Assembly (NCBI RefSeq): GCF_000526995.1
Contig: NZ_AZUI01000001.1
Span: forward strand, 1,674,001 to 1,738,000
DNA length: 64,000 nucleotides
Reading direction: 5' to 3'
Source: Lacrimispora indolis DSM 755
GTDB lineage: Bacteria; Bacillota; Clostridia; Lachnospirales; Lachnospiraceae
Part shown: positions 9,287-18,056 of the stretch, one piece after another
How positions within the stretch are numbered: position 1 is the first letter of the stretch
Layout: every line of letters begins with the position of its first letter
Program-made: the position numbers and the translations under genes
Notes under the pieces: model-generated
What the model was told of the DNA's origin: nothing
Database searches by the model: none
What the model saw: the letters and a program-made list of their open reading frames with translations, nothing else

Positions 9287-10626
9287 TTAAAAACTATTCT
9301 TCTGATTATTTTTATATTTGTTTGATATATTTTTCTTCCGTTCAGCGCTTTTTAAGTCTCTTACAGGTAAAACATGTTTTTCTATTTCGCCCTGTAATTC
9401 TATGAGTCGCTCTTCTCTTTTTAAGGGATCAGTTTCCAGAAGAATTTTGATCATTTCTTCTTTAAACAAACCTATTGCTATATTTTCATTGGTTTGCATG
9501 AAATACTTATATATTTTCCACGCATGCTTTTTTCTTAAATTGGCATTGGCGGCATTCCTGACATCTTGTATCATATTATAAACCAGTAATTGTGCACGAA
9601 AATCTTGATACACATACACTGTAGCTTTTCCTGTTACACTCTCAAATTTCATTTTATTTTTTAAAATATGATATTTTTTCTCTATTTCCCATCTTTTATA
9701 ATACAAATCCTGCAGTTGCTTATCGCTGTAATGTTTAGAAAGATTCGTCATTAATGCCAATTCCTTGCCCATAGGAAGAAAGCTCTTTGATATCCGGGTG
9801 TTTGTGTTAGCTTTTTCTTTCATATGCTGATATCTCTCTGGATGTTTTTGCCGGATTTTTGTAAGGTGTTGTGATGTATGGAGTAATGTTACTGCCTTGT
9901 CAGACGATTTCATTTCATTACGTTCTTTTTTATAATCATTTGATGAAAGACGGAATAAATAATGGATTCCTGCCTCTTCTAAAAAAAATCAATGAATTCC
10001 ATAGCTGGATACCCTCTATCGAAGATTACCAAAATCGGGCATCTTATCCCTAGCACTTTCAAATGCTCCAGATTTTCATTTGCCATTTCGGTTTCACTAG
10101 TGGAAATATGTGCAACCCCGATATCCAAATAGAATCCGTTTAAAATATCATACATACCACTTACTAATGCTCGTATTTGCCCCTGTTCAGAATGCTGGTT
10201 ATTACTTTTGCCGAAACATAATCGGTTTCCTTCTGAATTTGGTACTTCCGCTTTGCTTCCATCAATTCCAAGTAAAAGAAAGCCGTTCCATAAACTCACT
10301 TCAGAAGAATTATAAAAATCCATTAAATATTGATCATTTAAATGAGTAAAAATATCAGGGTTCAATCGTTTCCTTTGCTGCAGATAGCCTTGCTTCGATA
10401 TTTCCATAGACAAATCCTCTTTTTGTTTGAAATATGTACGGAGTTCTAAAGTGGTGGTAAGCCTCTTTCTGGTAAGGCAAGATAATAGAATATCCTCTAA
10501 TGGCATTTTTCGTTTTCTTGAAAATGTGTTATGCTCATCCATTCTTGCACGTTCCATTAGATCAGTATTTTTCAATGCATGAGAAAGTGTTTGGAATCTT
10601 TTCATATAGGTTGCTTTCATTGGCAC
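9287..10626 (-). pseudogene. IS4-family transposase, split by a frameshift at a T8 run
   Basis: DDE transposase that would be about 446 residues if read through. The first frame covers 9979-10626 and holds the first two catalytic aspartates (LLGIDGSKAE and VIFDRGYPAME). It stops just after GAT-TTT-TTT-TAG. Re-reading one T puts the ribosome in the second frame, which runs on as LEEAGIHYLFRLSSND and into 9287-9913. That part has the third catalytic residue in a perfect IS4 YREK signature (YYKRWEIEKKYHILK: Y-2-R-3-E-6-K). Everything needed is therefore present except frame continuity. It may be a dead copy, a programmed -1 frameshift, or a homopolymer error in the sequence. Confidence 0.85.
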
Positions 10627-10733
10627 CCCTGTCTATATTTTACAATATAAAAAGGGACCTGCCTATATAGAGAAAGATCCCTTAAGTTTATGATGTTGAG
10701 CTATGCTGATGGTTTATATTTCGCACGCTTTGC

Positions 10734-10946
10734 GTGCTCAACAGGGTCACGATCCATAAATCAGAGTCCAATAACGCGCCACTCGTAGAATTGCTAAAAA
10801 AATCAGGTGCTAAAATCGCGGGCAGTTTCGCCTGCAAGGGTTTTGACACCGCGGGGCCGTTTAAACTAATCGGCGGCATAGCAAAAAGCCATCCGGATAC
10901 CGCAGACATTGAATCTGTCAGAAAATTCGTTCGGGAAATGCTTTGA
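10734..10946 (+). pseudogene. Flavodoxin-family C-terminal fragment
   Basis: About 70 codons in frame, ending at TGA, that match the C-terminal part of a flavodoxin-like protein. The diagnostic stretch is FACKGFDTAGPFKLIGGIAKSHPD, shown here in shortened form as KGFDTAGPFKLIGGI plus SHPDTADIESVRKFV. The N-terminal half with the FMN phosphate loop is missing, cut off about 36 bases from the right end of the IS4 element. No ribosome binding site precedes the GTG, so it is unlikely to be translated. It may once have been an electron donor for the nitroreductase 150 bases downstream. Confidence 0.7.
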
Positions 10947-11096
10947 TAAGTCCTCACACCATTTTTTTGGGGGGGTATCTGAGGAAGCCTCTGGCGGGCA
11001 TAACGGAAAAGATGTCTGTAACCAGAAGTGATACGCCAATCCTAAGTAAAACATGTGCTTCCCGTACAAACTAAAAAAAATTCTGGAGGTATTTAA

Positions 11097-11738
11097 ATGA
11101 ATGTAACTGACGCTTTATTTGCCCGTCACGGCTGCAGGTCCTTTAAGCCTGATCCGGTTGACCAGAACACCATTAAAACCATTTTGGAGGCGGCGACACG
11201 CGCCGCATCCGGAGGTAACTCCCAGCCATGGGAAGTTTTCGTCGCCGGAGGCGATGCGCTGGAGAGGGTCAAGCGGTTATTTCTGAGCAATACTCAAAAC
11301 AGGCCACAAGCCGATCTTGATATGTCAAAAATGCCAATTGTCCACCATGCCCGTATGCAGGAGCTGCTTGCGGATATGAGCGCCGCTGCCGGAGAGTCTG
11401 TAAAAGAGATAGGGGAACTGATGGGGAATTTTTTTAACGCTCCCGCAGTTATCTATTTATGTATGGACAAGAATCTGGCGGGATTATCGTTCTTCGACCT
11501 GGGTGCGCTCTCTCAGGGCATCATGCTGAAGGCATTGGAACACGGTCTTTCGACGATGCCGGCGGGGTGTCTTGTACAGTATCCCGAGATTCTTCATGCG
11601 GAGCTGGGCATTCCCGACGAACTGTCGGTAGTAGCTGGGATCGCAATCGGATATGAGGACAGCCTTCATCCGATTAATAAATTCCGCAGCAGACTCTTAT
11701 CTTTTAGAAAACATAGGATAGCTGCTGGTTTACGTTGA
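11097..11738 (+). CDS. Nitroreductase family FMN oxidoreductase
   Basis: NAD(P)H- and FMN-dependent oxidoreductase. The N-terminus ALFARHGCRSFKPDPVDQ is the family opening, with the FMN-binding R-x-S/R-F motif. AASGGNSQPWEVFV is the second flavin-contact segment, and a Gly-rich IAIGYEDSLHPINKFRS lies near the end. The usual close (a phenylalanine-rich tail after INKFRS) is replaced by LLSFRKHRIAAGLR, so the last 15 residues may be altered by a frameshift or rearrangement. The start has CTGGAGG 9 bases upstream. It stands alone between an IS4 element and intron debris. Substrate cannot be told from sequence. Confidence 0.85.
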   Translation: MNVTDALFARHGCRSFKPDPVDQNTIKTILEAATRAASGGNSQPWEVFVAGGDALERVKRLFLSNTQNRPQADLDMSKMPIVHHARMQELLADMSAAAGESVKEIGELMGNFFNAPAVIYLCMDKNLAGLSFFDLGALSQGIMLKALEHGLSTMPAGCLVQYPEILHAELGIPDELSVVAGIAIGYEDSLHPINKFRSRLLSFRKHRIAAGLR

Positions 11739-11863
11739 TACAATCCAACGGATTTTTCTGCGGTTTTGTACCAGGTAAAGGCAATACAAAATTATTATTT
11801 GTTTTTATTTACTTCTTCATAAATCACCTGATTATCTTCTAAAATCTTGATATAGCCTTCCGT

Positions 11864-12239
11864 TTAAGCGTATTCTCTGGCCATCCTCGATTCTCTTTGC
11901 AGCTCCCCAACCAATGGCAGTATTCCAAACTTCCAGTGAGCAGACAGATTTCTATCACGCTTTGCTAGCTCTCCTGGCCAATGCTCGGCTCTTCTTACTT
12001 TTCGCTTTTTATATTTGAAATGGTGCTTTCAGACAACGCTCCACATAGAGAAGTATCCATTTCTCCTTTGTATGCCTGCTGACCATTTCCATTAAATGAG
12101 AGTGCTGTATGTTATCGAACAGACCTTTGATATCGAACTCCAGTACCCAGTCTTTCCTCCAACATCTTGTTCTTGTGACCTCCTGTGCCTGAATTGCTAA
12201 CTTGTTCGCGCGATATCCGTTGGAATCCTCATAAAATAT
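11864..12239 (-). pseudogene. Group II intron reverse transcriptase remnant
   Basis: An uninterrupted stretch of about 76 codons (12009-12239) reads YEDSNGYRANKLAIQA, then WVLEFDIKGLFDNIQH and VSRHTKEKWILLYVERCLKAP, the second and third conserved blocks of a group II intron reverse transcriptase including the FDIKG catalytic strand. Both ends are cut. A second piece (11864-11968) reads LAKRDRNLSAHWKFGILP, resembling the extreme C-terminus of some intron proteins, which suggests an internal deletion that removed the YADD core. No start codon and no intron RNA ends are recognisable. This is a different lineage from the RT fragment near 20 kb. Confidence 0.65.
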
Positions 12240-12281
12240 TGGCTAAGAATCATTCAAATTCCCATTCAAGAAGATGTCAAT

Positions 12282-12315
12282 AGGACGCCAGATATCAAAG
12301 ATTGTCCGGCGTCCT
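12282..12315 (-). terminator. Weak hairpin after the ArsR-type regulator gene
   Basis: An 8-bp stem (AGGACGCC / GGCGTCCT) with an 18-base loop lies 15 bases past the stop codon. The following tract is only moderately T-rich, so this is a possible terminator. Confidence 0.4.
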
Positions 12316-12329
12316 GCATTTTCTGCTTT

Positions 12330-13253
12330 CTATATATACTCCGATATCATCAAAATATCCTGGTCAAAATCTCCGAATCCACGCCCAAAGATATTAAATC
12401 CCCCGGAAAACTTAATCCCCTCCTGATTGCCGATCCAGACCTCCACGGACTCGTGTTCCATAATATGCAGTTCGTCGATGGTCACGCTGCTCACCTTCTT
12501 CTCATCGATAAATACGCCATTTGCACCGATTCTCCAGTTTACCATCTTGCCGTACTGTGTGCTGCCGATCGTTTTCGTCTCCGGGGTCAGACGGCCTCTC
12601 CGGCCGCCGTAATCCCCGCCGCTCCTGTAGAAGCCGCAGTCGCAGCCGTTTATTTTCAGCGTAATATCGGAAATCCAGTTTTCATTATATCCGGGTGCCT
12701 CGGAGCAGAGCTCCGTCGACACCATGAGGGTCTTTGGCTGCCGCGTCTTGGGGATCAGGTTGGGAAACAGGTACTTGACGAAGCCGCCGGAGCTCCACAG
12801 GATCCCGGCGCTGACACGGTTCGGATGGTAGAAATAGCTGGTGATATCCTCATATCCGATGATCCCGGCGACATTTGCCAGCCCGCAGGTCGGCATCACC
12901 TGACATTCGCTGAAGCAGCCCACCGGCATTTCCACCGATACCACCTCGCTGATCCCCTTGGGCCTTCCCACCAGCTCTATATGCACAATGTCCTTCTTCC
13001 GGTTGCACAGCTTGGTGGCCCCTCTCGTCCCAGGCTGCTCTTCCAGCATAATCAGCCCGGCCTCCTCCAGCACCTTCACATGAAGCGCGGCGCTGGAGGG
13101 GGGAATATTCAGCTGCTTTGCAATCTCACTAATAATCATACCCCGGCAGTTTAACATGGTCAGAATATCCAGCCTCATGGGCGACGACAATGCCTTCGCC
13201 ACCTTGCATACCTCGTCCTTATTTCCGATATCCAAATCAATGATCTTCGCCAT
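12330..13253 (-). CDS. ArsR-type winged-helix regulator with large C-terminal domain
   Basis: Residues 10-85 form a winged helix: KVAKALSSPMRLDILTMLNCRG, then IISEIAKQLNIPPSSAALHVKVLEEAGLI as recognition helix, and a basic wing (shown shortened). The remaining 220 residues do not match a domain I can name and are probably a sugar-binding or sensory beta-domain. Cys residues in VGCFSECQVMPTCGLA could bind metal, but this is speculation. I use the ATG at 13253, with AGGGAG 8 bases upstream; an in-frame ATG 13 codons earlier lacks one. It is the last gene after the enolase-family and transporter genes on the same strand and is the likely regulator of them. Confidence 0.8.
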   Translation of the reverse strand: MAKIIDLDIGNKDEVCKVAKALSSPMRLDILTMLNCRGMIISEIAKQLNIPPSSAALHVKVLEEAGLIMLEEQPGTRGATKLCNRKKDIVHIELVGRPKGISEVVSVEMPVGCFSECQVMPTCGLANVAGIIGYEDITSYFYHPNRVSAGILWSSGGFVKYLFPNLIPKTRQPKTLMVSTELCSEAPGYNENWISDITLKINGCDCGFYRSGGDYGGRRGRLTPETKTIGSTQYGKMVNWRIGANGVFIDEKKVSSVTIDELHIMEHESVEVWIGNQEGIKFSGGFNIFGRGFGDFDQDILMISEYI

Positions 13254-13420
13254 AACACCACTCCCTGTCATTTGTTTCAGCAGTAAAAACAATTCTCTGT
13301 ATACAATTTACCATTTTATCCCTGGGAGATGCAAGCACTAATTGCAGAAATTACGGCTGCACAGAACCACCGGCCCGGTGGAAAATGATCCACACTCCTC
13401 CACCCGCACCAGCCCAATGC

Positions 13421-14542
13421 TCATTCACACTCTTCCGCCCACAGCAGCCGGATGCCAAACCCGGATTCCTTGGGCAGCGTGAGCACTCCCTCCGTCATAC
13501 GGTAACCGGAATAATCCACCCCTTCGGACTCCCCAAGCACCGCCTCCACACACGGGATATGGTGGGGGTAAGCGGCGGCCAAGTGCGAACAATAGCACGT
13601 TTTCACCACCAGTCCCCAGGAATGGGGAGAGACCAGATACCCTTTCGCCGAAATATCCTTCATCAGATTTCTCCAGGCGGTAAACCCATAGCTGAGAATG
13701 TCCGGCTGCCATACATCCAGGCACCCCTCCTCGGACAGCCGATACAGCAAATCGATATCGGTGTATGACTCTCCGTCAGCCAGCCATGTCATCGGACGGT
13801 TGTATTTAAAATACGTCTTTAAGCGACTGCACAGCTCCTTTTCCTCCCGGAACGGTTCCTCAAACCACACCAGGGGGCAATCCCCGATCCCTTCCAGGAA
13901 CCGGATACAGTCGTCGTATGTATAGCCGTCGTTGGCGTCCACCATCAGACGAACCGTGGGGAATTTCTCATGGATTCTCCGCACTACCTCGATATCCCGC
14001 TTCAGTCCCTCCTCATGTTCCATCCACTGGTACGACCTCCCTATTTTGATCTTAAATGTTCGATATCCCAGATCGTAGTCATACTGACAGTCTCCCAGGA
14101 TCGCTTCCACACCGGCCGGCTTCTCGTCGGGAATCAGATCATTCATATAGATTGCGCCGTCATAGACATTGGCCCGGCCTTCCGCGTCCCCGCGAATCAT
14201 CTGGTACACCGGGATTCCCAAAATATTGCCCGCCAGATCGTGGAGTGCGATATCGAAGGTCTTGCAGGCAGGATCCAGAATCCCGTAATCGGCGCGGAAG
14301 ACTTCGCTCACCCGTCTTCCGGTCACCAATCCTCCGGAACCGTGTTCCCCCTCGTATGCACCCCAGCCGCTCGCCCCTTTGTCGGTAAAGATCTGAGCCA
14401 GCTTAACCGTCCCGCCAAAGCCGTGAATCCCAAGCCTGGCGTTCTTGCCGTGCAGCCGCGGATATCTCGCCCGAAATTGTTTGAATTTTACGTCTGTAAT
14501 CACATGGTTGTCTAACTCGCTGTTATATCTGTCCTGTTCCAT
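13421..14542 (-). CDS. Enolase-superfamily (mandelate racemase subgroup) sugar-acid dehydratase or racemase
   Basis: TIM-barrel enzyme that would remove a proton next to a carboxylate, usually dehydrating a sugar acid. The N-terminal capping domain ends near residue 125. The barrel shows the catalytic KxK (TFKIKIGR), the metal ligands VDANDGYTYDD, WFEEPF and LADGES, and a histidine in VSPHSW near the end of the barrel. The KxK plus His pair marks the mandelate racemase/mannonate dehydratase-like subgroup. The exact substrate is unknown. It sits 2 bases after the permease gene of a CUT1 transporter, pointing to import and breakdown of an acidic sugar. Confidence 0.87.
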   Translation of the reverse strand: MEQDRYNSELDNHVITDVKFKQFRARYPRLHGKNARLGIHGFGGTVKLAQIFTDKGASGWGAYEGEHGSGGLVTGRRVSEVFRADYGILDPACKTFDIALHDLAGNILGIPVYQMIRGDAEGRANVYDGAIYMNDLIPDEKPAGVEAILGDCQYDYDLGYRTFKIKIGRSYQWMEHEEGLKRDIEVVRRIHEKFPTVRLMVDANDGYTYDDCIRFLEGIGDCPLVWFEEPFREEKELCSRLKTYFKYNRPMTWLADGESYTDIDLLYRLSEEGCLDVWQPDILSYGFTAWRNLMKDISAKGYLVSPHSWGLVVKTCYCSHLAAAYPHHIPCVEAVLGESEGVDYSGYRMTEGVLTLPKESGFGIRLLWAEECE

Positions 14543-14544
14543 TT

Positions 14545-15369
14545 TTACCCCTTCACACCAGTCATGGTGATTCCTTGTACTATTTTCTTTTCAAATATTA
14601 AATATAAAATGACGATCGGTATACTCGCTACCATATTTGCCGTCATCGGCTTCACAAAATCCACGGAGTACGTCCCCGCAAGCGTCGGAATTCCGATAGG
14701 CAGCGTAAAAATCGTCTCGCTCATGGAGCAAAGCAGAGGCCATAAGTAGTCGTTCCAGCTGCCGACAAAGGAAAAAATGCAGATCGTCGACAGCGCCGAT
14801 TTTACCAATGGAAATACAATCCTGAAAAAGATGGTTACAACTCCCGCGCCGTCCATTCGGGCCGCCTCGATCAGTTCCTTTGGGAGCCCCTTCATAAAGG
14901 TCGTCAGGATAATGAAATTCATGGAATTTACAAGAAGCGGCAGGATCAGGCCCTGGTACGTATCGATCAGGCGTAGCTTGTTTGCCGTAATAAAGAGCGG
15001 CACGATCGTGGCCTGGCCGGGTACCATGACGCCCAGGATCAGGTAGAAGAAAACGAGATCCCTTCCTTTAAAATCGAGAAGTGCCACCGCGTAGGCCGCC
15101 ATCGCGGTCATGATAACGCAGCCGCCTGTCGCTATAACCGATACGATCACACTGTTTCTCAGCCACAGGAGCACATTGCTCTTTAAAAATACATCCACAT
15201 AATTGGTCACGATATAGGGCGGCGCAAACCAGTCCCACACGTTTTTGATGGCTTTTCCCTCCCGCTGCAAGGATACGAAGAAGGACCAGATAAGCGGCAT
15301 CAGCATAGACAGCGCAAGCAAGACCGAAAGGATAGAAATAATCGCCCTGGGAATTGTATTTTTCTTCAT
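14545..15369 (-). CDS. Carbohydrate ABC transporter permease (MalG/UgpE type)
   Basis: Inner-membrane subunit of a CUT1 sugar importer, about 274 residues with six predicted helices. The EAA loop that contacts the ATPase reads ELIEAARMDGAGVVTIFFRIVFPLVKS. The C-terminal VQGITMTGVKG ending is typical of MalG-like permeases. Its ATG overlaps the stop of the partner permease (ATGA). There is no ATPase gene in this operon, so the complex must borrow a shared MsmK/UgpC-type ATPase, as CUT1 systems of Firmicutes usually do. One such gene lies at 54672-55775. Confidence 0.92.
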   Translation of the reverse strand: MKKNTIPRAIISILSVLLALSMLMPLIWSFFVSLQREGKAIKNVWDWFAPPYIVTNYVDVFLKSNVLLWLRNSVIVSVIATGGCVIMTAMAAYAVALLDFKGRDLVFFYLILGVMVPGQATIVPLFITANKLRLIDTYQGLILPLLVNSMNFIILTTFMKGLPKELIEAARMDGAGVVTIFFRIVFPLVKSALSTICIFSFVGSWNDYLWPLLCSMSETIFTLPIGIPTLAGTYSVDFVKPMTANMVASIPIVILYLIFEKKIVQGITMTGVKG

Positions 15370-16250
15370 TTATCTCCCCCCTTCCCTGAATGTTTCAGCT
15401 GGAGCGCCGACAGTGTCGCAATAATAAAGAAGAGGACGTACGACATGGCGGCCCCGTACCCCATATTATTTTTTTCAAATGCCGTCTCATAAATATACTG
15501 TATGATCGTTCTTGTGCTGGACGCAGGGCCGCCCCCCGTCATCATATAGACCTGTCCGAAAATCTTAAAGCATGAGATCACCTGCAGCAGCCCGATCATC
15601 AGCGTGGTCGGTTTTAAGAGCGGCAGCGTGATGTAGATCAACTTCTTCCACGGGGATGCCCCGTCGATGGAGGCCGCTTCCATGACCGCAGCGTCAATCT
15701 CCTGCAGCGCGGCTAAATAGATCAGCATACTGAATCCCACGGTCCACCAGGCCGTCATTCCGACGACGGAAAACCACACCAGCACTTTGTCCTGCAGCCA
15801 CTGGATCTCGGTACCCGGATTCATCAGATGGAATGTGTGCAGAAAATCGCTGATGAAACCGCTGTAGGGCATCAGGATGTATTTTGCCATAAAGGAGGCC
15901 ACGGAAACAGACAGAATACTCGGTATGTAATATGCCACCCGCAAAAAACGCCGCCCTCTCCACTCCCTGTTGGCCAGAAGCGCCAGAATCAGCGCGAATA
16001 CCACTACCACAGGGGCGGTAATAATGACGAATTTGAACGTATTTCCCAGAGACTGAATAAAATTCTGGTCGGTCAGAAGCTTCCTGAAATTCTGCAGGCC
16101 GACAAATTTCTGTTTTCCCGAGAGCGTCCATTTGAAAAAACTTACATAAATGCCCTGTATTACCGGCCAGATGGTAAAGACCGTGTAAACCGATATAAAT
16201 GGCAGAATGAATGCAATTGCCGCTATTGTTGTTTTTCTGTTCCGAGCCAC
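15366..16250 (-). CDS. Carbohydrate ABC transporter permease (MalF/UgpA type)
   Basis: Second membrane subunit of the same CUT1 importer, 294 residues and six predicted helices. The N-terminus is short (MARNRKTTIAAIAFILPF), as in UgpA rather than MalF. The EAA loop reads EIDAAVMEAASIDGASPWKKLIYITLP in two recognisable halves. It follows the receptor gene by 26 bases and overlaps the next permease gene by 4. The sugar specificity is set by the lipoprotein receptor upstream. Confidence 0.92.
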   Translation of the reverse strand: MARNRKTTIAAIAFILPFISVYTVFTIWPVIQGIYVSFFKWTLSGKQKFVGLQNFRKLLTDQNFIQSLGNTFKFVIITAPVVVVFALILALLANREWRGRRFLRVAYYIPSILSVSVASFMAKYILMPYSGFISDFLHTFHLMNPGTEIQWLQDKVLVWFSVVGMTAWWTVGFSMLIYLAALQEIDAAVMEAASIDGASPWKKLIYITLPLLKPTTLMIGLLQVISCFKIFGQVYMMTGGGPASSTRTIIQYIYETAFEKNNMGYGAAMSYVLFFIIATLSALQLKHSGKGGDK

Positions 16251-16276
16251 TATTATCCCCCCCTTTCCTATGGCAG

Positions 16277-17602
16277 TCAGGAAAGGTTGTCTTTGAGTAC
16301 CGTCTCCGCCTCATCGATCGCAGCCTCCGGAGTTAAATCTCCCAGCCACACCTTGTTAAACACTTCAATGATTCCATTTTCAATGGATGAATAGTTTAAC
16401 GACTTGAACAGGTAGACGCCCTCCTCCGCCATCGCCTTATAATCGCTCCTGTGCGGAACCTTTTCGTACTCATCGCTGTTGAGAATCGCCTGGTTGGCCG
16501 GAATATTGCCTGAGCCGGTCCAGATGTAGGCGCCGTCGGCAGCCGCGTACTGCATGAACTTTACGGCTTCCAGGGACTCTGTCTCGGACCGCTCTTCGTT
16601 ATGCGGAAGAATCAGAGAGTGTGAATTTACATAACATGCTCCATTTCCAAAGACCGCAGGAAATGCCTGAACTTCCCAGTTAAAGCTGTCGAGGCGTTCC
16701 AAGTTGGCCACCGCCACAGTGCCGTTGATCAGAAGCCCCGCCTTGCCGGATTCGAACAATCCCTGGAAATCATCAATTCCCGGAGTAATGTATCCGTCCT
16801 TATAAAGAGAATCCAGATAGATGAGAGCCTCCAGCGCCTTGTCCTTATCCCAGGTAAGCTGTGTTCCGTCCTCACTCAGAACCGGTGCGCCGCCCAGCTG
16901 ATTGTAGAAGGAGTACCATACTCGGTAGGGCTGTGTCCCCTGATTCGGGAAAGCGATCGTCGACCCGCCCTCCGGCACAACCGCCTTCAGCTGGTCTAAA
17001 ACCGCCTTCATCTCCTCCTTACTGTTGATCTCAAGCTTACCGGCCTCGTTAAGCGTGATTCCGGCCTCCTTCACCAGACCGGAATTGAAGCAGAAAATCT
17101 CGCCGTGCATATCGAGAGGAATCGCATAGATCTGTCCGTTGTAGGTCACGCTCTCAAGCTCGGTCTGTATGTAAATGTCCTCCGGTTTTATTCCCAGCTG
17201 TTCGATATAATCATCAATCGGATCAATGACGCCCAGTTCAGCCAGCTCCGGAATCCTGGAAACGTGGGACACCCCGATATCCGGCCCCTTGTCCGCCGCA
17301 ACAGACGTCTGGAGCTTCGTATAATAGTCATCCCACACCATTGTGATAGACTTTACCTCCTGTGCCGGGGAAGTCTGATTGTATTCCGCAATAATGTCAT
17401 CCATAAATTCCCCATCTCCACCGGTAAACAGCGACCAGAAGGTGAGCGCCCCCGAATCACCAGCCGCATCTACGGACTGGGCAGCCTGTTCCTGTGTCTT
17501 ATCTCCAGATGCCGTCTGACCACCGGCTGTGCCGCAGCCGCTCACTGTCAGCGCCGCGAATAAACCAATACCGAATATTTGCAACATTCTCTTATTCATC
17601 AT
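16277..17602 (-). CDS. Extracellular sugar-binding lipoprotein of a CUT1 ABC transporter
   Basis: Receptor of the acidic-sugar importer. The N-terminus is a lipoprotein signal peptide (MNKRMLQIFGIGLFAALTVSGCGTA) cut before the lipobox Cys in VSGC, followed by a Ser/Gln-rich linker. The mature part is a family 1 extracellular solute-binding protein of about 415 residues (FWSLFTGGDGEFMDDIIAEYN; ALEALIYLDSLYKDGYITPG). The ATG at 17602 or the next codon is used because GGAGGAGA lies directly in front; the ATG further upstream contains the ribosome binding site. First gene of the operon, 84 bases behind a consensus promoter. Confidence 0.9.
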   Translation of the reverse strand: MMNKRMLQIFGIGLFAALTVSGCGTAGGQTASGDKTQEQAAQSVDAAGDSGALTFWSLFTGGDGEFMDDIIAEYNQTSPAQEVKSITMVWDDYYTKLQTSVAADKGPDIGVSHVSRIPELAELGVIDPIDDYIEQLGIKPEDIYIQTELESVTYNGQIYAIPLDMHGEIFCFNSGLVKEAGITLNEAGKLEINSKEEMKAVLDQLKAVVPEGGSTIAFPNQGTQPYRVWYSFYNQLGGAPVLSEDGTQLTWDKDKALEALIYLDSLYKDGYITPGIDDFQGLFESGKAGLLINGTVAVANLERLDSFNWEVQAFPAVFGNGACYVNSHSLILPHNEERSETESLEAVKFMQYAAADGAYIWTGSGNIPANQAILNSDEYEKVPHRSDYKAMAEEGVYLFKSLNYSSIENGIIEVFNKVWLGDLTPEAAIDEAETVLKDNLS

Positions 17603-17685
17603 TCTCTCCTCCATTTTATAGTTCTGCGTCTATAGTTTCTTTAAAAGAATTTTCTGCCGGCTGTTTCTTATATTCTTTTATATGC

Positions 17686-17714
17686 ATTATACAGTACGGT
17701 ACTTCTCAAGTCAA
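17686..17714 (-). promoter_or_regulatory. Promoter of the sugar-acid operon with internal palindrome
   Basis: TTGACT, 17-base spacer, TATAAT on the minus strand, almost a perfect sigma-A promoter. The spacer contains the palindrome AGTAC-C-GTACT (17693-17703), so a repressor bound there would block RNA polymerase. The ArsR-type protein at the end of the operon is the obvious candidate. Confidence 0.75.
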
Positions 17715-18056
17715 CATATATATTGTTTGTTTTAGTGATTTTGTATGTTTTATCTCTATTTATTCGGATATTATTATATTAATTATATTCAATATTTGGT
17801 TTGTGCTTTTTATTTATACATTTTTTATGTTTAAATAAGGTTGAGTAACCGAATCGTATTAATTCAGATCAGCCTGGCATAGCTCTGGCGGGTCCGGGAG
17901 AAGGTGATTACCGGCGGGCAGTTTTACCATTTTTACATTTCAAAATGTTCTCTGGGTATATGCAGTTCCATTGAAATGCTACAAACCGCTCTCCCGGCAT
18001 CTAAATGGGATGGTCAATATATATTTTATTCTTACGAAATGAACCTCCTCCTTTTC
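17715..18056. other. Gene-free stretch, AT-rich
   Basis: Very AT-rich to about 17840, then mixed composition. I see no gene with supporting codon pattern, no RNA and no IS ends. It separates the sugar-acid operon from the decayed peptidase gene. Confidence 0.5.

Larger units (their letters stand above)
9120..10698 (-). mobile_element. IS4-family insertion sequence, complete ends
   Basis: An insertion sequence of about 1.58 kb bounded by perfect 18-bp inverted repeats, CAACATCATAAACTTAAG at the left and its complement at the right. It holds one transposase gene on the minus strand that is split by a one-base frame problem. I find no target-site duplication next to the ends (left flank CCCGTAAAACG, right flank AGCTATGCTG), so DNA next to it was probably lost after insertion. 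The right flank is a beheaded flavodoxin gene. Confidence 0.85.

Noticed and set aside
9108..10710. Target-site duplication around the IS4 element
   Set aside because: No direct repeat of 4-12 bases was found next to the two 18-bp ends.
12453..13154. A 233-codon open frame on the plus strand
   Set aside because: It lies wholly opposite the ArsR-type gene, is a by-product of GC-rich codons, has no ribosome binding site and resembles no family.
13367..13381. Palindrome CCACCGG-C-CCGGTGG upstream of the ArsR-type gene
   Set aside because: It could be an operator but is GC-rich, single-copy and unlike the palindrome in the operon promoter, so there is too little support.
15694..16314. A 206-codon open frame on the minus strand in another frame of the permease gene
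   Set aside because: It is out of frame with a clear MalF-type permease and has a patternless, Cys/Trp-rich sequence.
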